Under the pieces are notes generated by a model that saw only the letters and a program-made list of their open reading frames with translations, was not told the origin of the DNA and ran no database searches. The position numbers and the translations under genes are program-made. From Solirubrobacteraceae bacterium (GTDB taxonomy: Bacteria; Actinomycetota; Thermoleophilia; Solirubrobacterales; Solirubrobacteraceae), in NCBI GenBank assembly GCA_017882455.1, contig JADGPL010000015.1:1-64000 (forward strand): 64,000 bases of DNA, in the 5' to 3' direction. Positions 54,002 through 62,258 of the stretch are shown piece by piece. The first letter of the stretch is position 1. Each line of letters starts with the position of its first letter.

Positions 54002-54952
54002 CTAGCCCATCTTCCGCTCGAGAGCGCTCACGAGCGCCGGGACCTCGAGCCCCGGGTCCTGGGAGGCGAGCAGCGCCTCGGCCGCCGCGCGCCCGCCGAG
54101 AGCGCGTACGCCTCGCTCGCCGTGCTCGACCGTGAACTCCCTGAGCGCTCCCGCGCGGCGCGCGTGCAGCCGCCGCTCGCCGGGGTCGAGGCCCGCGCGG
54201 TGCTCCTCGATCGCTGCGACGAGGTCCTCGATGCCGCTGGTCGGCGCGATCGAGGAGACCCCCACGACGCGCGTGCGCGAGCCGAGCGAGCGCAGCGCGG
54301 CGCTCAAGTCGCGCCGCGTGCCCGTGGCGATCTGGCCGAGGTCGGACTTGGTCACGACGAGCACGTCAGGGATCTCCATGATGCCCGACTTCAGGAACTG
54401 GAGCACGTCGCCGCCGCCCGGCTGGACGACCACGGCGACGGCGTCTGCGACGTCGGCGATCTCGGTCTCTGCCTGTCCCACGCCCACGGTCTCGATCACC
54501 ACGATGTCGAAGGCGGCCGCGAGCGCGTGCGCGGCCGCCCTGGTCGCCCATGCGATGCCTCCGAGGCGCTCGCCGGCGGCGGTCGAGCGGATCAGCACGC
54601 CGCGGTCGGCCGGGTCGAAGTCGATGCGCGCCCGATCGCCGAGCAGCGAGCCGCCAGAGTGGCGCGAGCTGGGGTCCACGGCGAGCATCGCCACCGTGCG
54701 CCCCTGCGCGCGCCACGCCTGCAGAAGCGCCGAGAGCAGCGTCGACTTGCCTGCGCCGGGGGGGCCTGTGACCCCGATCACATGACCGGGAGCCTCCCCG
54801 CCGAGGGCGGCTGGGGAGACCTCGGCGAGCAGGGCGGCCGCCTGCTCGCGGTCGGCGGTCGTGGTGCTCTCGAGCAGGTTCAGCGCGCTCGGAGCGGCCG
54901 TCAGGTCTCGCTCGCGCAGGCGCGCCCCGATGGCGGCCCCGTCTGCGCTCAC
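54002..54952 (-). CDS. meaB: MeaB-type G3E GTPase, chaperone of the B12 mutase
   Basis: 316 residues. P-loop GPPGAGKSTLLSALLQAWRA, VDPSSRHSGGSLLGDRAR (Mg/switch), ETVGVGQAETEIA and KSD-type VTKSDLGQ are MeaB/ArgK hallmarks. MeaB gates cofactor loading and protects acyl-CoA mutases. Its GTG overlaps the mutase TGA, direct evidence of partnership with the mutase. Confidence 0.94.
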   Translation of the reverse strand: MSADGAAIGARLRERDLTAAPSALNLLESTTTADREQAAALLAEVSPAALGGEAPGHVIGVTGPPGAGKSTLLSALLQAWRAQGRTVAMLAVDPSSRHSGGSLLGDRARIDFDPADRGVLIRSTAAGERLGGIAWATRAAAHALAAAFDIVVIETVGVGQAETEIADVADAVAVVVQPGGGDVLQFLKSGIMEIPDVLVVTKSDLGQIATGTRRDLSAALRSLGSRTRVVGVSSIAPTSGIEDLVAAIEEHRAGLDPGERRLHARRAGALREFTVEHGERGVRALGGRAAAEALLASQDPGLEVPALVSALERKMG

Positions 54953-57000
54953 GCGGAGCCGTTGACGGAGGGGCCGCCCGCGGTGAGCAGGGACCGCTCG
55001 GCGCCGGCTCCGACGAGCGCCACGATGTCGCGCATGATCCGGGTGATGTCGAAGTCCTTGGGGGTGTAGACGGCCGCGACGCCGGCCCGTTCCAGGCCGG
55101 CGACGTCCTGCTCGGGGATGATCCCGCCGACCACCACCGGGGCCTCCACGCCGGCATCCCGAAGCGCGTCCATGACCGCCGGGATCAGGTCGCGGTGGGA
55201 TCCCGAGAGGATCGACAGGCCGATCACGTGCACCCCCTCCTGCAGCGCCGAGGCCGCGATTTGGGCGGGGGTCAGGCGGATGCCTTCATAGACCACGTCC
55301 ATGCCTGCGTCGCGGGCCCGCACGGCGATCTGCTCGGCGCCGTTGGAGTGGCCGTCCAGGCCGGGCTTGCCGACGAGGATCTTGGGGCGGCGCCCGAGCT
55401 TCTCCTGCAGGCGTGCGACCTCCGCGCGCAGCTCGCCCAGGTCGGAGTCGGCTCCCCCCGGCCCGGGCGCGGCGGCGGCCTCGCCGACGCCGGTGGGGGC
55501 GCGGTAGCTGCCGAACACCTCGCGCAGCGTGCGCGACCACTCGCCGGTAGTCGCGCCGGCGCGGGCCGCGTCGATCGTGGCCGTCATCAGGTTCTCGCTC
55601 GCGCTCTCATCGCCCGCGACCTGCGCCAGACGGGCCAGCGCCTCCTCGACGGCCGCCTGGTCGCGCTCGGCGCGCCAGCTTCGCAGCGCCTCGATCTGCT
55701 CGGCTTCGAGGGCGGGGTCGACGACGAGGATGCCGCCCTCGGCGTCGGCCGTCAGCGGCGACTCCTCCGACTCGGTGAACCTGTTCTGCCCCACCACGAT
55801 CTGCTCGCCGGCCTCGATCCTGCGGATCCGCTCGCGGTGGGAGTCGACGAGCGCGCCCTTCATGTAGGGGACCGCTTCGACGGCGCCGCCGTGCTCTGCG
55901 ACCACCGCCATCTCCGCGCGCGCCCCCTCGAGCAGCTCCTCGACGAGGCCCTCCATCACCCTGGAGCCCTCGAAGATGTCGGGGTACTCGAGGATGTCGG
56001 TCTCGTAGGCCAGGATCTGCTGGATGCGCAGCGACCACTGCTGATCCCACGGGCGCGGCAGACCGAGGGCCTCGTTCCAGGCGGGCAGCTGGATCGCGCG
56101 GGCGCGGGCGTCGCGCCCGAGCGTCACGGCGAGCGCCTCGAGCACGATCCGCTGGACGTTGTTCTCGGGCTGCGCCTCTGTCAGGCCGAGCGAGTTGACC
56201 TGGACGCCGTAGCGGAAGCGCAGGTGGCGGGGATCGGAGACGCCGTAGCGCTCGCGGCCGAGCTCCTCCCACAGGATCGACATGGCGCGCAGCTTGGCGT
56301 GCTCCTCGACGAAGCGCACACCGGCGTTGACGAAGAAGGAGATGCGCCCGAAGACCTGTTCCATGACGTCCGGGCCGACGCGCTCGCGGGCCGCGTCGAG
56401 CACGGCGATCGCGTTGCTCATCGCGTAGGCGATCTCCTGGACGGGCGTGGCCCCTGCCTCCTGCAGGTGGTAGGAGCAGATGTTGATCGGGTTCCACTTG
56501 GGCACGTGCTCGACCGTGTAGGCGATCATGTCGGCGATCAGGCGCATCGAGGGGGCGGGGGGGAAGGCGTAGGTGCCGCGCGCGAGGAACTCCTTGATGA
56601 TGTCGTTCTGGGTGGTGCCCTGGAGCTGCTCCTGGGGGGTGGGTGGGTTCTGATTTTCGGCGGCCACGATGTAGAGCGCCAGCAGCCATGCCGCGGTGGC
56701 GTTGATCGTCATCGAGGTGTTCATCTCCCCGAGCGGTATGCCGTCCATCAGGGCCGCCATGTCGCCACGGTGGGAGATCGGGACGCCGACCTTGCCGACC
56801 TCGCCCCTGGCGAGCTCGTCGTCGGGGTCATACCCGGTCTGCGTGGGAAGGTCGAAGGCGACCGACAGCCCCGTCTGGCCCTTCTGCAGGTTGCGTCTGT
56901 ACAGCTCGTTGGACGCCTTGGCCGTGGAGTGACCGGCGTAGGTGCGCATCATCCAGGGCCGGTCGGGCTCGGGCAGGCGCGGGGTGTGATCGCCGCTCAT
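54949..57000 (-). CDS. ecm: ethylmalonyl-CoA mutase (MeaA-like), B12-dependent
   Basis: 683 residues from ATG 57000; an upstream ATG at 57009 lies inside the -10. It is a full-length acyl-CoA mutase barrel plus C-terminal B12 domain (KPGLDGHSNGAEQ, the DxHxxG motif, about 535). The N-terminal RTYAGHSTAKASNELYR and the block RYGVQVNSLGLTEAQPEN are those of MeaA/Ecm rather than methylmalonyl-CoA mutase, where I recall RQYAGFSTAEESN. It turns ethylmalonyl-CoA into methylsuccinyl-CoA. meaB follows with a four-base overlap. Confidence 0.92.
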   Translation of the reverse strand: MSGDHTPRLPEPDRPWMMRTYAGHSTAKASNELYRRNLQKGQTGLSVAFDLPTQTGYDPDDELARGEVGKVGVPISHRGDMAALMDGIPLGEMNTSMTINATAAWLLALYIVAAENQNPPTPQEQLQGTTQNDIIKEFLARGTYAFPPAPSMRLIADMIAYTVEHVPKWNPINICSYHLQEAGATPVQEIAYAMSNAIAVLDAARERVGPDVMEQVFGRISFFVNAGVRFVEEHAKLRAMSILWEELGRERYGVSDPRHLRFRYGVQVNSLGLTEAQPENNVQRIVLEALAVTLGRDARARAIQLPAWNEALGLPRPWDQQWSLRIQQILAYETDILEYPDIFEGSRVMEGLVEELLEGARAEMAVVAEHGGAVEAVPYMKGALVDSHRERIRRIEAGEQIVVGQNRFTESEESPLTADAEGGILVVDPALEAEQIEALRSWRAERDQAAVEEALARLAQVAGDESASENLMTATIDAARAGATTGEWSRTLREVFGSYRAPTGVGEAAAAPGPGGADSDLGELRAEVARLQEKLGRRPKILVGKPGLDGHSNGAEQIAVRARDAGMDVVYEGIRLTPAQIAASALQEGVHVIGLSILSGSHRDLIPAVMDALRDAGVEAPVVVGGIIPEQDVAGLERAGVAAVYTPKDFDITRIMRDIVALVGAGAERSLLTAGGPSVNGSA

Positions 57001-57007
57001 GCTCGCC

Positions 57008-57037
57008 ATTGTACGGTCGCGCCGAGAGCTTTATCCT
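57008..57037. promoter_or_regulatory. divergent leaderless promoters of ecm and clpS
   Basis: TACAAT on the minus strand (57013-57008) ends seven bases before ecm ATG 57000. TATCCT on the plus strand (57032-57037) ends seven bases before clpS ATG 57045. Both predict transcripts that start at the AUG. Confidence 0.5.
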
Positions 57038-57044
57038 GCCGGCA

Positions 57045-57332
57045 ATGCATCAAACGATCGAGATTCCCCGCGCGGGAGGCCCGGGAAGCGGCCTCGGCGG
57101 CTCGTGGCGTGTGATCGTCTGCAACGACGACCACAACACCTTCGACCACGTCGCGCGCACGCTCGCGCGCTTCATTCCCGGCGTCACGCTCAAGCGCGGC
57201 ATGGAGATCGCCAACGTGATCCACAGCTCCGGGAGGGCAGTCGTCTACAGCGGGCATCAGGAGCCGGCCGAGCATTACTGGGAGCAGCTGAAGTCCGCGG
57301 GGCTCACGATGGCCCCCCTCGAGCAGGGCTGA
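57045..57332 (+). CDS. clpS: ATP-dependent protease adaptor ClpS
   Basis: 95 residues. WRVIVCNDDHNTFDHVARTLARFIPGV contains the NDDxxTxxHV-type N-degron pocket; GRAVVYSGHQEPAEHYWEQL is the ClpA/ClpC-contact region. It delivers N-end-rule substrates to Clp. The N-terminal tail is short and flexible, as usual. Confidence 0.92.
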   Translation: MHQTIEIPRAGGPGSGLGGSWRVIVCNDDHNTFDHVARTLARFIPGVTLKRGMEIANVIHSSGRAVVYSGHQEPAEHYWEQLKSAGLTMAPLEQG

Positions 57333-57380
57333 GAGACGCGTGGACACGGCGGCTGCCGGCGTCCTCGGTCGCGGCTTGAG

Positions 57381-57821
57381 CTAGGCGCTCTCGCCGGGCG
57401 CGGTCGCGCCGGTGGGCGTCAGGATGATCACGGGGATGACGCGCTCGGTCTTCTGCTCGTACTCGGCGAACTGCGGCACGCGCTCGGCCTGCGTGCGGTA
57501 GAGGCGCTCGCGCTCCTCGCCGCTCGCCTCACTGGCGAGGACCTCGATGGTCCCGCTCCCTACCTCGATCTTGACGTTCGGCTGGGCCTTGAGGTTGTGA
57601 TACCAGTCTGGGTTGGTCGGCGCCCCGGCCTTCGAGGCGAACACCACGAAGCGCCCGTCGTCGTCCTGGTAGGCGAGTGGGTTGACACGGCTCTCGCCCG
57701 ATCTTGCGCCGATGTGGTGCAGCAGCAGCAAGGGCATGCCCTCGAACATGCCGCCGACCCGGCCTGCGTTGGCGCGGAACTCCTCGATGATCTGGGCGTT
57801 GAAGTCCGCGGGCGAGGGCAC
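57381..57821 (-). CDS. DDN-family (DUF385) deazaflavin F420-dependent nitroreductase-like protein
   Basis: 146 residues from GTG 57821. The pattern PLLLLHHIGARSGESRVNPLAYQDDDGRFVVFASKAGAPTNP with WYHNLKAQPN is diagnostic of the F420H2-binding split-barrel family that includes Ddn. It likely reduces quinones or other substrates with F420H2. It is the third gene of the ccr operon (five bases after the previous stop). Confidence 0.88.
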   Translation of the reverse strand: MPSPADFNAQIIEEFRANAGRVGGMFEGMPLLLLHHIGARSGESRVNPLAYQDDDGRFVVFASKAGAPTNPDWYHNLKAQPNVKIEVGSGTIEVLASEASGEERERLYRTQAERVPQFAEYEQKTERVIPVIILTPTGATAPGESA

Positions 57822-57826
57822 CGTGC

Positions 57827-58183
57827 TCAGGCGCTCTCGCCGGCCGCGACGCCGTTGCCATGCCCGTTGGCCACCGGCTCGGGGGTCACGGCGCCGTGGG
57901 CCGTCAGGTCCCACCAGCCGTAGAGCACGGGCACCTGGTACCAGCTGGAGTGGCTCGCGCGGAAGTAGGTCATCTCCTGGCTCTCCCAGTAGCGTTCCCA
58001 GTCGAGGTACTCCTCGAAGGCGGCCAGCTGCTGGAACCTGTAGCGGTCGTCGCGCGCTCGGTAGACGTCGTAGGAGCTCGCGCCGTAGCGCAGCGCCACG
58101 GCGGCCACCTCGCCGAGCTCCCGCTCGAAGTCCTCGGCACGAAAGCCGGTGGCGTACCAGGGGACGATCACGGTTCCGGCCAT
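57827..58183 (-). CDS. uncharacterised protein coupled to ccr
   Basis: 118 residues whose ATG overlaps the ccr stop (ATGA). GTVIVPWYATGFRAEDFERELGEVAAVALRYGA with RYRFQQLAAFEEYLDWERYWES suggests a dimeric alpha-beta-barrel (ABM/EthD-like) fold; the last 15 residues are a Gly/Asn-rich tail. No function is assigned; its obligate coupling to ccr hints at a role in the pathway or in protecting against a by-product. Confidence 0.7.
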   Translation of the reverse strand: MAGTVIVPWYATGFRAEDFERELGEVAAVALRYGASSYDVYRARDDRYRFQQLAAFEEYLDWERYWESQEMTYFRASHSSWYQVPVLYGWWDLTAHGAVTPEPVANGHGNGVAAGESA

Positions 58184-59439
58184 CAGGCGCCAACCTCGGC
58201 GTGGATCGCGCCGGGGCCCTCCGCGGTCTTGCCCTGACCCTCGGAGTCGGCGCCCACGAGGATCGAGATCTTGCCCAGGTGCTTGTTTTCGAGCATCAGC
58301 TGATGGGCCTCGGCGACGCCGTCGAAGCCGAGCGTGCGCCACAGCACCGGACGGATCTGCCCGCTCTCGATCAGCTCGTTGGCCTTCGTGCACTCATACG
58401 CGTTGGCGAAGTGCGAGCCGAGGATCTCCTTCTGGCGCATCCACAGGTAGGCCACGTTGAAGTCGAGGTCGAGTCCGGTGGTGCCGGCGCAGATGACGAC
58501 TTTGCCGAACGACTTGACCGTGAACACCGAGGTCGGAAACGTCGCTTTGCCGACGTGCTCGAAGACGATGTCCGGCGCGTCGCCGAGGAGCTCTTTGACG
58601 CGCTTGGCGAACTGCCGCGTCACGCCGAAGCGCTCCTTCTCCTCATCGGGGGTCTCCTTGCCGGTGCGCATCATGCCCGCGAACTCGCCGCGGTCGATGT
58701 AGTCCACGGCCCCCAGGCGCTTGACCAGCTCGCCCTTCTCGGGCGAGGAGACCACACCCACGCTGTGGGCTCCGGCAGCGGCACAGATCTGGGTGGCGAA
58801 CACGCCGAGCCCGCCGGCGGCGCCCCAGATCAGGACCTTCTGCCCTGCCTGGAGCTTGCAGCGGGTGATCAGCATGCGGTAGGCGGTGAAGTAGACGAGA
58901 CCGTAGGAGGCGGCCTCCTCCCACGTCAGCGCATGCGGCTTTGGCAGCAGCTGCTGGGCCTGCACCTTGGTGAACTGGGCGAAGGAGCCCCACGTGGTCT
59001 CATAGCCCCAGATCTTCTGGGAGGGCGCGGCCATCGGGTCGAGGCCGTGGACCTCGGGATCCTCGTAGGAAGCCTGGTTGCAGTGCACCACGACCTCGTC
59101 GCCCGGCTTCCAGCGCGTCACGCCCGGGCCGACCTTCCAGACAATGCCCGAGGCATCGGAGCCGCCGATGTGGTGGCCGAACTCGGGATGGTCGCCGTAG
59201 CGCATCACCGACACCGGCTTGCCCAGGGCGGCCCACACGTTGTTGTAGTTCACGCCCGCTGCCATCACCCGCACGATCACCTCGAAGGCGCCCGGCTCGG
59301 GCACCTCGATCTCCTCGAGCTGGAAGGCGTCCTTCGGTTCGCCGTAGCGCTCCTCGCGGATCACCCAGGCGGCCATCGTCCTGGGCAGCTCGCCGGGCTC
59401 GACGTCGACCGCTGAGACTTGTTGGAGATCGATTGCCAC
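58183..59439 (-). CDS. ccr: crotonyl-CoA carboxylase/reductase
   Basis: 418 residues from GTG 59439; the open frame reaches TTG 59484, but that lies at a TAGAAT (-10-like). MDR-fold with HHIGGSDASGIVWKVGPGV and WKPGDEVVVHC (zinc-free MDR), nucleotide motif WGAAGGLGVFATQI and FEHVGKATFPTS. Residues I associate with CO2 binding are kept: Asn in GVNYNNVW, Glu in KIWGYETTWG and His in GSHFANAYE; the aromatic before the Glu is Tyr, as in proteobacterial enzymes. It reduces and carboxylates crotonyl-CoA to ethylmalonyl-CoA. Confidence 0.93.
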   Translation of the reverse strand: MAIDLQQVSAVDVEPGELPRTMAAWVIREERYGEPKDAFQLEEIEVPEPGAFEVIVRVMAAGVNYNNVWAALGKPVSVMRYGDHPEFGHHIGGSDASGIVWKVGPGVTRWKPGDEVVVHCNQASYEDPEVHGLDPMAAPSQKIWGYETTWGSFAQFTKVQAQQLLPKPHALTWEEAASYGLVYFTAYRMLITRCKLQAGQKVLIWGAAGGLGVFATQICAAAGAHSVGVVSSPEKGELVKRLGAVDYIDRGEFAGMMRTGKETPDEEKERFGVTRQFAKRVKELLGDAPDIVFEHVGKATFPTSVFTVKSFGKVVICAGTTGLDLDFNVAYLWMRQKEILGSHFANAYECTKANELIESGQIRPVLWRTLGFDGVAEAHQLMLENKHLGKISILVGADSEGQGKTAEGPGAIHAEVGA

Positions 59440-59515
59440 GTGCTCTGGAACCTCGTCTGTCGGGATCAGGAAAGGGAGTCCCAATTCTACCCGGGGGTGG
59501 CGCGCGCGTGCTGGC

Positions 59516-59935
59516 TCACGGGATCCCGCGATGCTCGCGGCGCCACACGAGCCGCAGCCCCGACCAGTCCTCGTCGAGAGCCGCGACCTTCACGTCCACC
59601 AGCCCGAGCGGCAGCGCCACGTCGCGAATGTCCTGCTCGCGGATATCGCTGGTGTGTCCGCCTGCCCGGCGAGGCCAGGCGACCCAGATCGCGCCCGCGG
59701 GGAAGATCCGCGGGGCGAGCGCCTGGACGCCCTCGGCCATCCCCGCCCCATCACGGAAGAAAGCCACGATGATGTCGGCCGTCTCTGCAGCATGGGGACC
59801 GCGCTGGCTCCCGCTCCTGACCCCCCGTGGGAGATCGGGGACGCTCCATCCGTCAGGCGGGTCGACGAGCAGCAGCCGCGCTTCCTCGCGCAAGCCGAGC
59901 TTCTTCCACAGAGGTGTCTTCGAGTAGCCGGCCAT
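59516..59935 (-). CDS. DUF3052 family protein
   Basis: 139 residues starting MAGYSKTPLWKKLGLREEARLL. This is the DUF3052 pattern; WVAWPRRAGGHTSDI is the conserved core. The family is uncharacterised, although some members lie near stress or cell-envelope genes. It lies on its own between ccr and the remnant at 60005. Confidence 0.78.
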   Translation of the reverse strand: MAGYSKTPLWKKLGLREEARLLLVDPPDGWSVPDLPRGVRSGSQRGPHAAETADIIVAFFRDGAGMAEGVQALAPRIFPAGAIWVAWPRRAGGHTSDIREQDIRDVALPLGLVDVKVAALDEDWSGLRLVWRREHRGIP

Positions 59936-59969
59936 CTCGGTTTCAGGGCGATGCTTGGGTGAGCGCCTA

Positions 59970-59985
59970 GGGACGGTTCGGTCCC
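59970..59985. repeat. small inverted repeat upstream of the RSH-like remnant
   Basis: GGGAC-GGTTCG-GTCCC between the DUF3052 start and the remnant. It may be a decayed terminator or regulatory hairpin. Confidence 0.3.
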
Positions 59986-60004
59986 ATGCTGCCAACATAG
60001 TCCG

Positions 60005-60489
60005 GTGCCCGCACCCTCACAGGCCCGACCCCAAGGACCGTCCAAGGAAGCTGTCAATCGGAGTGGTCGCCTAATCGCCGATCTGCTCGTGGACCGGCGT
60101 CTTCCAGAGCGCGAGCGGGCGGGCATCTTTGAGGCTACGCCGGCGGGGGAGATCAACCAGGAGTTTGAGATGATCGACTGGTGGAGAGGGCTGCATGCCA
60201 GGCCCTTGACTTCCGTAAGCGCCAACTTGCGTCACTACACGACATCCCTGCCCGTGAGGCGAACGTCGATGATCGCTTTGGCGAGGACTACGACGCGGCT
60301 TTGGCCGCCTATGCGGCAGCCGAGGAGACGTATAGAGGTCGCGACGACATAGAGGTCGTGCTCTTGGGCGCTGATTCGATCGAGACGATCAAGAAGACCC
60401 ACTCGAGCTATTTCAGTACGCGCGAGGAGGGCTTCGAGCGTTTCTTCTCTGTGAGCGATTTGCTCGCTGCGACCCACCGCAGTAGCTAG
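60005..60489 (+). pseudogene. internally deleted, frameshifted RelA/SpoT-domain (COG2357-like) remnant
   Basis: Two segments in different frames resemble the ends of one family. Segment one (60005 to about 60235) reads PSKEAVNRSGRLIADL ... MIDWWRGLHARPLTSVSANLR, like the start of small RelA/SpoT-domain proteins (SKxxVNRAG, WRxxHxxPLNxxxxxLR). Segment two (about 60268-60489) reads YDAALAAYAAAEETYRG and VEVVLLGADS-type IEVVLLGADSIETIKKTHSSYF, like their C-terminus (AYxxAE, VVLVSADSIEALR). The roughly 200 catalytic residues between them are absent and the frame changes at the junction (about 60225-60275). A residual 102-codon frame (60181-60489) may still be translated. Family assignment is from memory of motifs. 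Confidence 0.6.
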
Positions 60490-60508
60490 GCCTCCTCAGC
60501 GTCCGCGC

Positions 60509-61492
60509 TCAGCCGGCCGCGAACGGCAGCTGGAGGACCTCGGCGCTCGCGCCGTCCTCGCCGACCTCGAGCACGCTCCCGGGCTCGGCCTCGCGACGCA
60601 CGAGGGCCAACGCGATCGGGCCGAAGGCGGGGGAGATGGCGCTGCTCCCGATCCGGCCGACCTCGCGCTCGCCGAGCCGCAGCGTCTCGCCCGTCGCAGC
60701 CGGACCCGACAGGCGCAGCCCGCGCAGATGGCGGTTGGGCTTGCCCTTGTAGAAGAGGCGCGCGACGGTCTCCTGTCCGACGTAGCAGCCCTTGGTGAAG
60801 CTGACTGCGCGCTCGTTGAGGCCGGCCTCCTGGGGGATGACGCTGTCGTCGAGCTCGAATCCGTAGCGCGGGCGCCCGCGTTCGAGGCGCAGGCACTCGG
60901 CTGCCTCCTCGCTCACGTCCGCCGCCCCGCGCTCGCGCAGGGCGGCGGCGAGCTGCTCGGTGTCGGCGGCTTCGCAGATCAGGTCGACTCCGACATCTGT
61001 GCGGACGGCGCGCGCAGCGATCCCGTCGATCGCGGTCTCGGTGTGGGCGTGCTCGCTCGCGGGCAGCTCCTCGACGCCGGCGACGGCGGCGGCGTCGGGC
61101 CCGATCAGCGACAGCAGCCCGCACTCGAGCGTGCGCTTGTGCAGCTCGACGTCGTAGCCGACCTTGAAGCGGCGGATCATGTCGAACAGCGCCTGCAGGG
61201 TCGAGCGCTCGGTGTCGAGCAGCAGCTCGGTGGGGGCTCCCTGTGCCTCGGAGCCGACGGCGAGGATGCGCAGGTCGCCGAGCATCTTGCCCTTGTGGGT
61301 CAGGAACGCCGCATAGCGGCCTTCCCCGGGCTGGAGCGTGGCCAGCTCGTTGGTGACCTGGCCGTTGAGGAACTCGACGGCGCCGGCGCCTGTGAGGGCG
61401 AGCTTCCCCCGCTCGGAGCGATCCAGCAGCCCGCAGCCCCTGCTCAGCGCGTCGTGCTCGGCCTGGAGCGTGTGGGTGTCGGTGCTGGCCAC
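60509..61492 (-). CDS. ygfZ: YgfZ/GcvT-like folate-binding protein
   Basis: 327 residues from GTG 61492. GAGAVEFLNGQVTNELATL, LTHKGKMLGDLRI and FTKGCYVGQETVARL are YgfZ signatures, including the KGCYxGQE motif. YgfZ helps iron-sulfur cluster assembly or repair in a folate-dependent way; the reaction is still debated. It is not next to the suf operon. A -10-like TATTCT (61505-61500) ends seven bases upstream. Confidence 0.9.
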   Translation of the reverse strand: MASTDTHTLQAEHDALSRGCGLLDRSERGKLALTGAGAVEFLNGQVTNELATLQPGEGRYAAFLTHKGKMLGDLRILAVGSEAQGAPTELLLDTERSTLQALFDMIRRFKVGYDVELHKRTLECGLLSLIGPDAAAVAGVEELPASEHAHTETAIDGIAARAVRTDVGVDLICEAADTEQLAAALRERGAADVSEEAAECLRLERGRPRYGFELDDSVIPQEAGLNERAVSFTKGCYVGQETVARLFYKGKPNRHLRGLRLSGPAATGETLRLGEREVGRIGSSAISPAFGPIALALVRREAEPGSVLEVGEDGASAEVLQLPFAAG

Positions 61493-61499
61493 TGTTTCG

Positions 61500-61518
61500 A
61501 GAATAGCCACGCTAGGCT
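61500..61518. promoter_or_regulatory. divergent leaderless promoters of ygfZ and the 61526 gene
   Basis: TATTCT on the minus strand (61505-61500) ends seven bases before GTG 61492; TAGGCT on the plus strand (61513-61518) ends seven bases before ATG 61526. Neither gene has a ribosome binding site. Confidence 0.45.
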
Positions 61519-61525
61519 TCGGTCC

Positions 61526-61888
61526 ATGGGCCTCGCCGACACGTTTGAGCGGATCGTGGATTCGCTGCCCGAGGACTGGACCGATCTGGAGCTCGACCTG
61601 AGGATCGCCGACGAGTCGCGCTACGTGGAGACGGCGCTGTACCTGGCCACATGCAACGCGCGTCCCTACTCCCACCACGACTGGCACTGGCGGCTGCTGG
61701 TGGCCCACAACTTCGGCCATGCGGCAGCTCCCCAAGCGGTTCACGCCGCCCTGCGCCTGCTGGACGAAGCCGGCGTCGAGGGGGAGATGGCGCTGCGCGA
61801 GACCCGCAGCGGTCGCGTGGAGGTCACCCAGATGTGGGGGCGCCCGCAGTCCGTGCGCGAGGAGCTTCGCCGCCTGCGGGCCCAGTAG
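61526..61888 (+). CDS. uncharacterised protein cotranscribed with a receiver-like protein
   Basis: 120 residues, soluble, with acidic N-terminus (DTFERIVDSLPEDWTDLELDL) and a C-terminal two-strand region. No family motif is recognised. The next gene starts on the codon after its stop, so the two are coupled. It is divergent from ygfZ. Confidence 0.65.
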   Translation: MGLADTFERIVDSLPEDWTDLELDLRIADESRYVETALYLATCNARPYSHHDWHWRLLVAHNFGHAAAPQAVHAALRLLDEAGVEGEMALRETRSGRVEVTQMWGRPQSVREELRRLRAQ

Positions 61889-62257
61889 ATGGCGCGGGTG
61901 CTGGTGCTCACCGCCGACCTGTTGTTCGGCTCGAGGGTCCAGGGCGACTTGGCGGCGGCGGGCAACGAGGTGGAGCTGCTCGGCGACGGCGATCGGCTGA
62001 GCGCGCGCCTGGCGGATGCGGACGCGCCGCGGGCGGAGGTGCTGGTAGCGGACCTCACCGATGAGCGTCTCGACGCTGCGGCGATCGTCGCCGCGCTCGC
62101 CGCGGCCGGTGAGCTGGAGCACGTGCGCACGCTGGCCTTCTACTCCCATGTCGACGTGGCCGCCCGCGAACGGGGCGAGGCGGCGGGCTTCGAGCTGATC
62201 GTGCCCCGCTCGCGCATGGCGCGGGAGGGCGCTGAGCTGGTAGCGCGGCTGGCCTGA
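61889..62257 (+). CDS. response-regulator-receiver-like protein
   Basis: 122 residues of CheY-like alternating strands: VLVLTADLLFGSRV (strand 1), VLVADLTDERLDA (strand 3, with a possible phosphoacceptor Asp) and TLAFYSHVDV (strand 4). The canonical Lys after strand 5 is missing; PRSRMAREG is in its place, so phosphorylation is doubtful. It resembles atypical receivers used as signalling adaptors. Confidence 0.6.
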   Translation: MARVLVLTADLLFGSRVQGDLAAAGNEVELLGDGDRLSARLADADAPRAEVLVADLTDERLDAAAIVAALAAAGELEHVRTLAFYSHVDVAARERGEAAGFELIVPRSRMAREGAELVARLA

Positions 62258-62258
62258 G

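Noticed and set aside
54949-57009. Calling the B12 mutase methylmalonyl-CoA mutase
   Set aside because: The N-terminal and barrel motifs match MeaA/Ecm, and Ccr and MeaB lie beside it; no separate small subunit is seen.
60509-62149. A 546-residue minus-strand frame joined to YgfZ
   Set aside because: The upstream part is antisense to the two small genes at 61526-62257; YgfZ starts at GTG 61492 with a -10 just before it.
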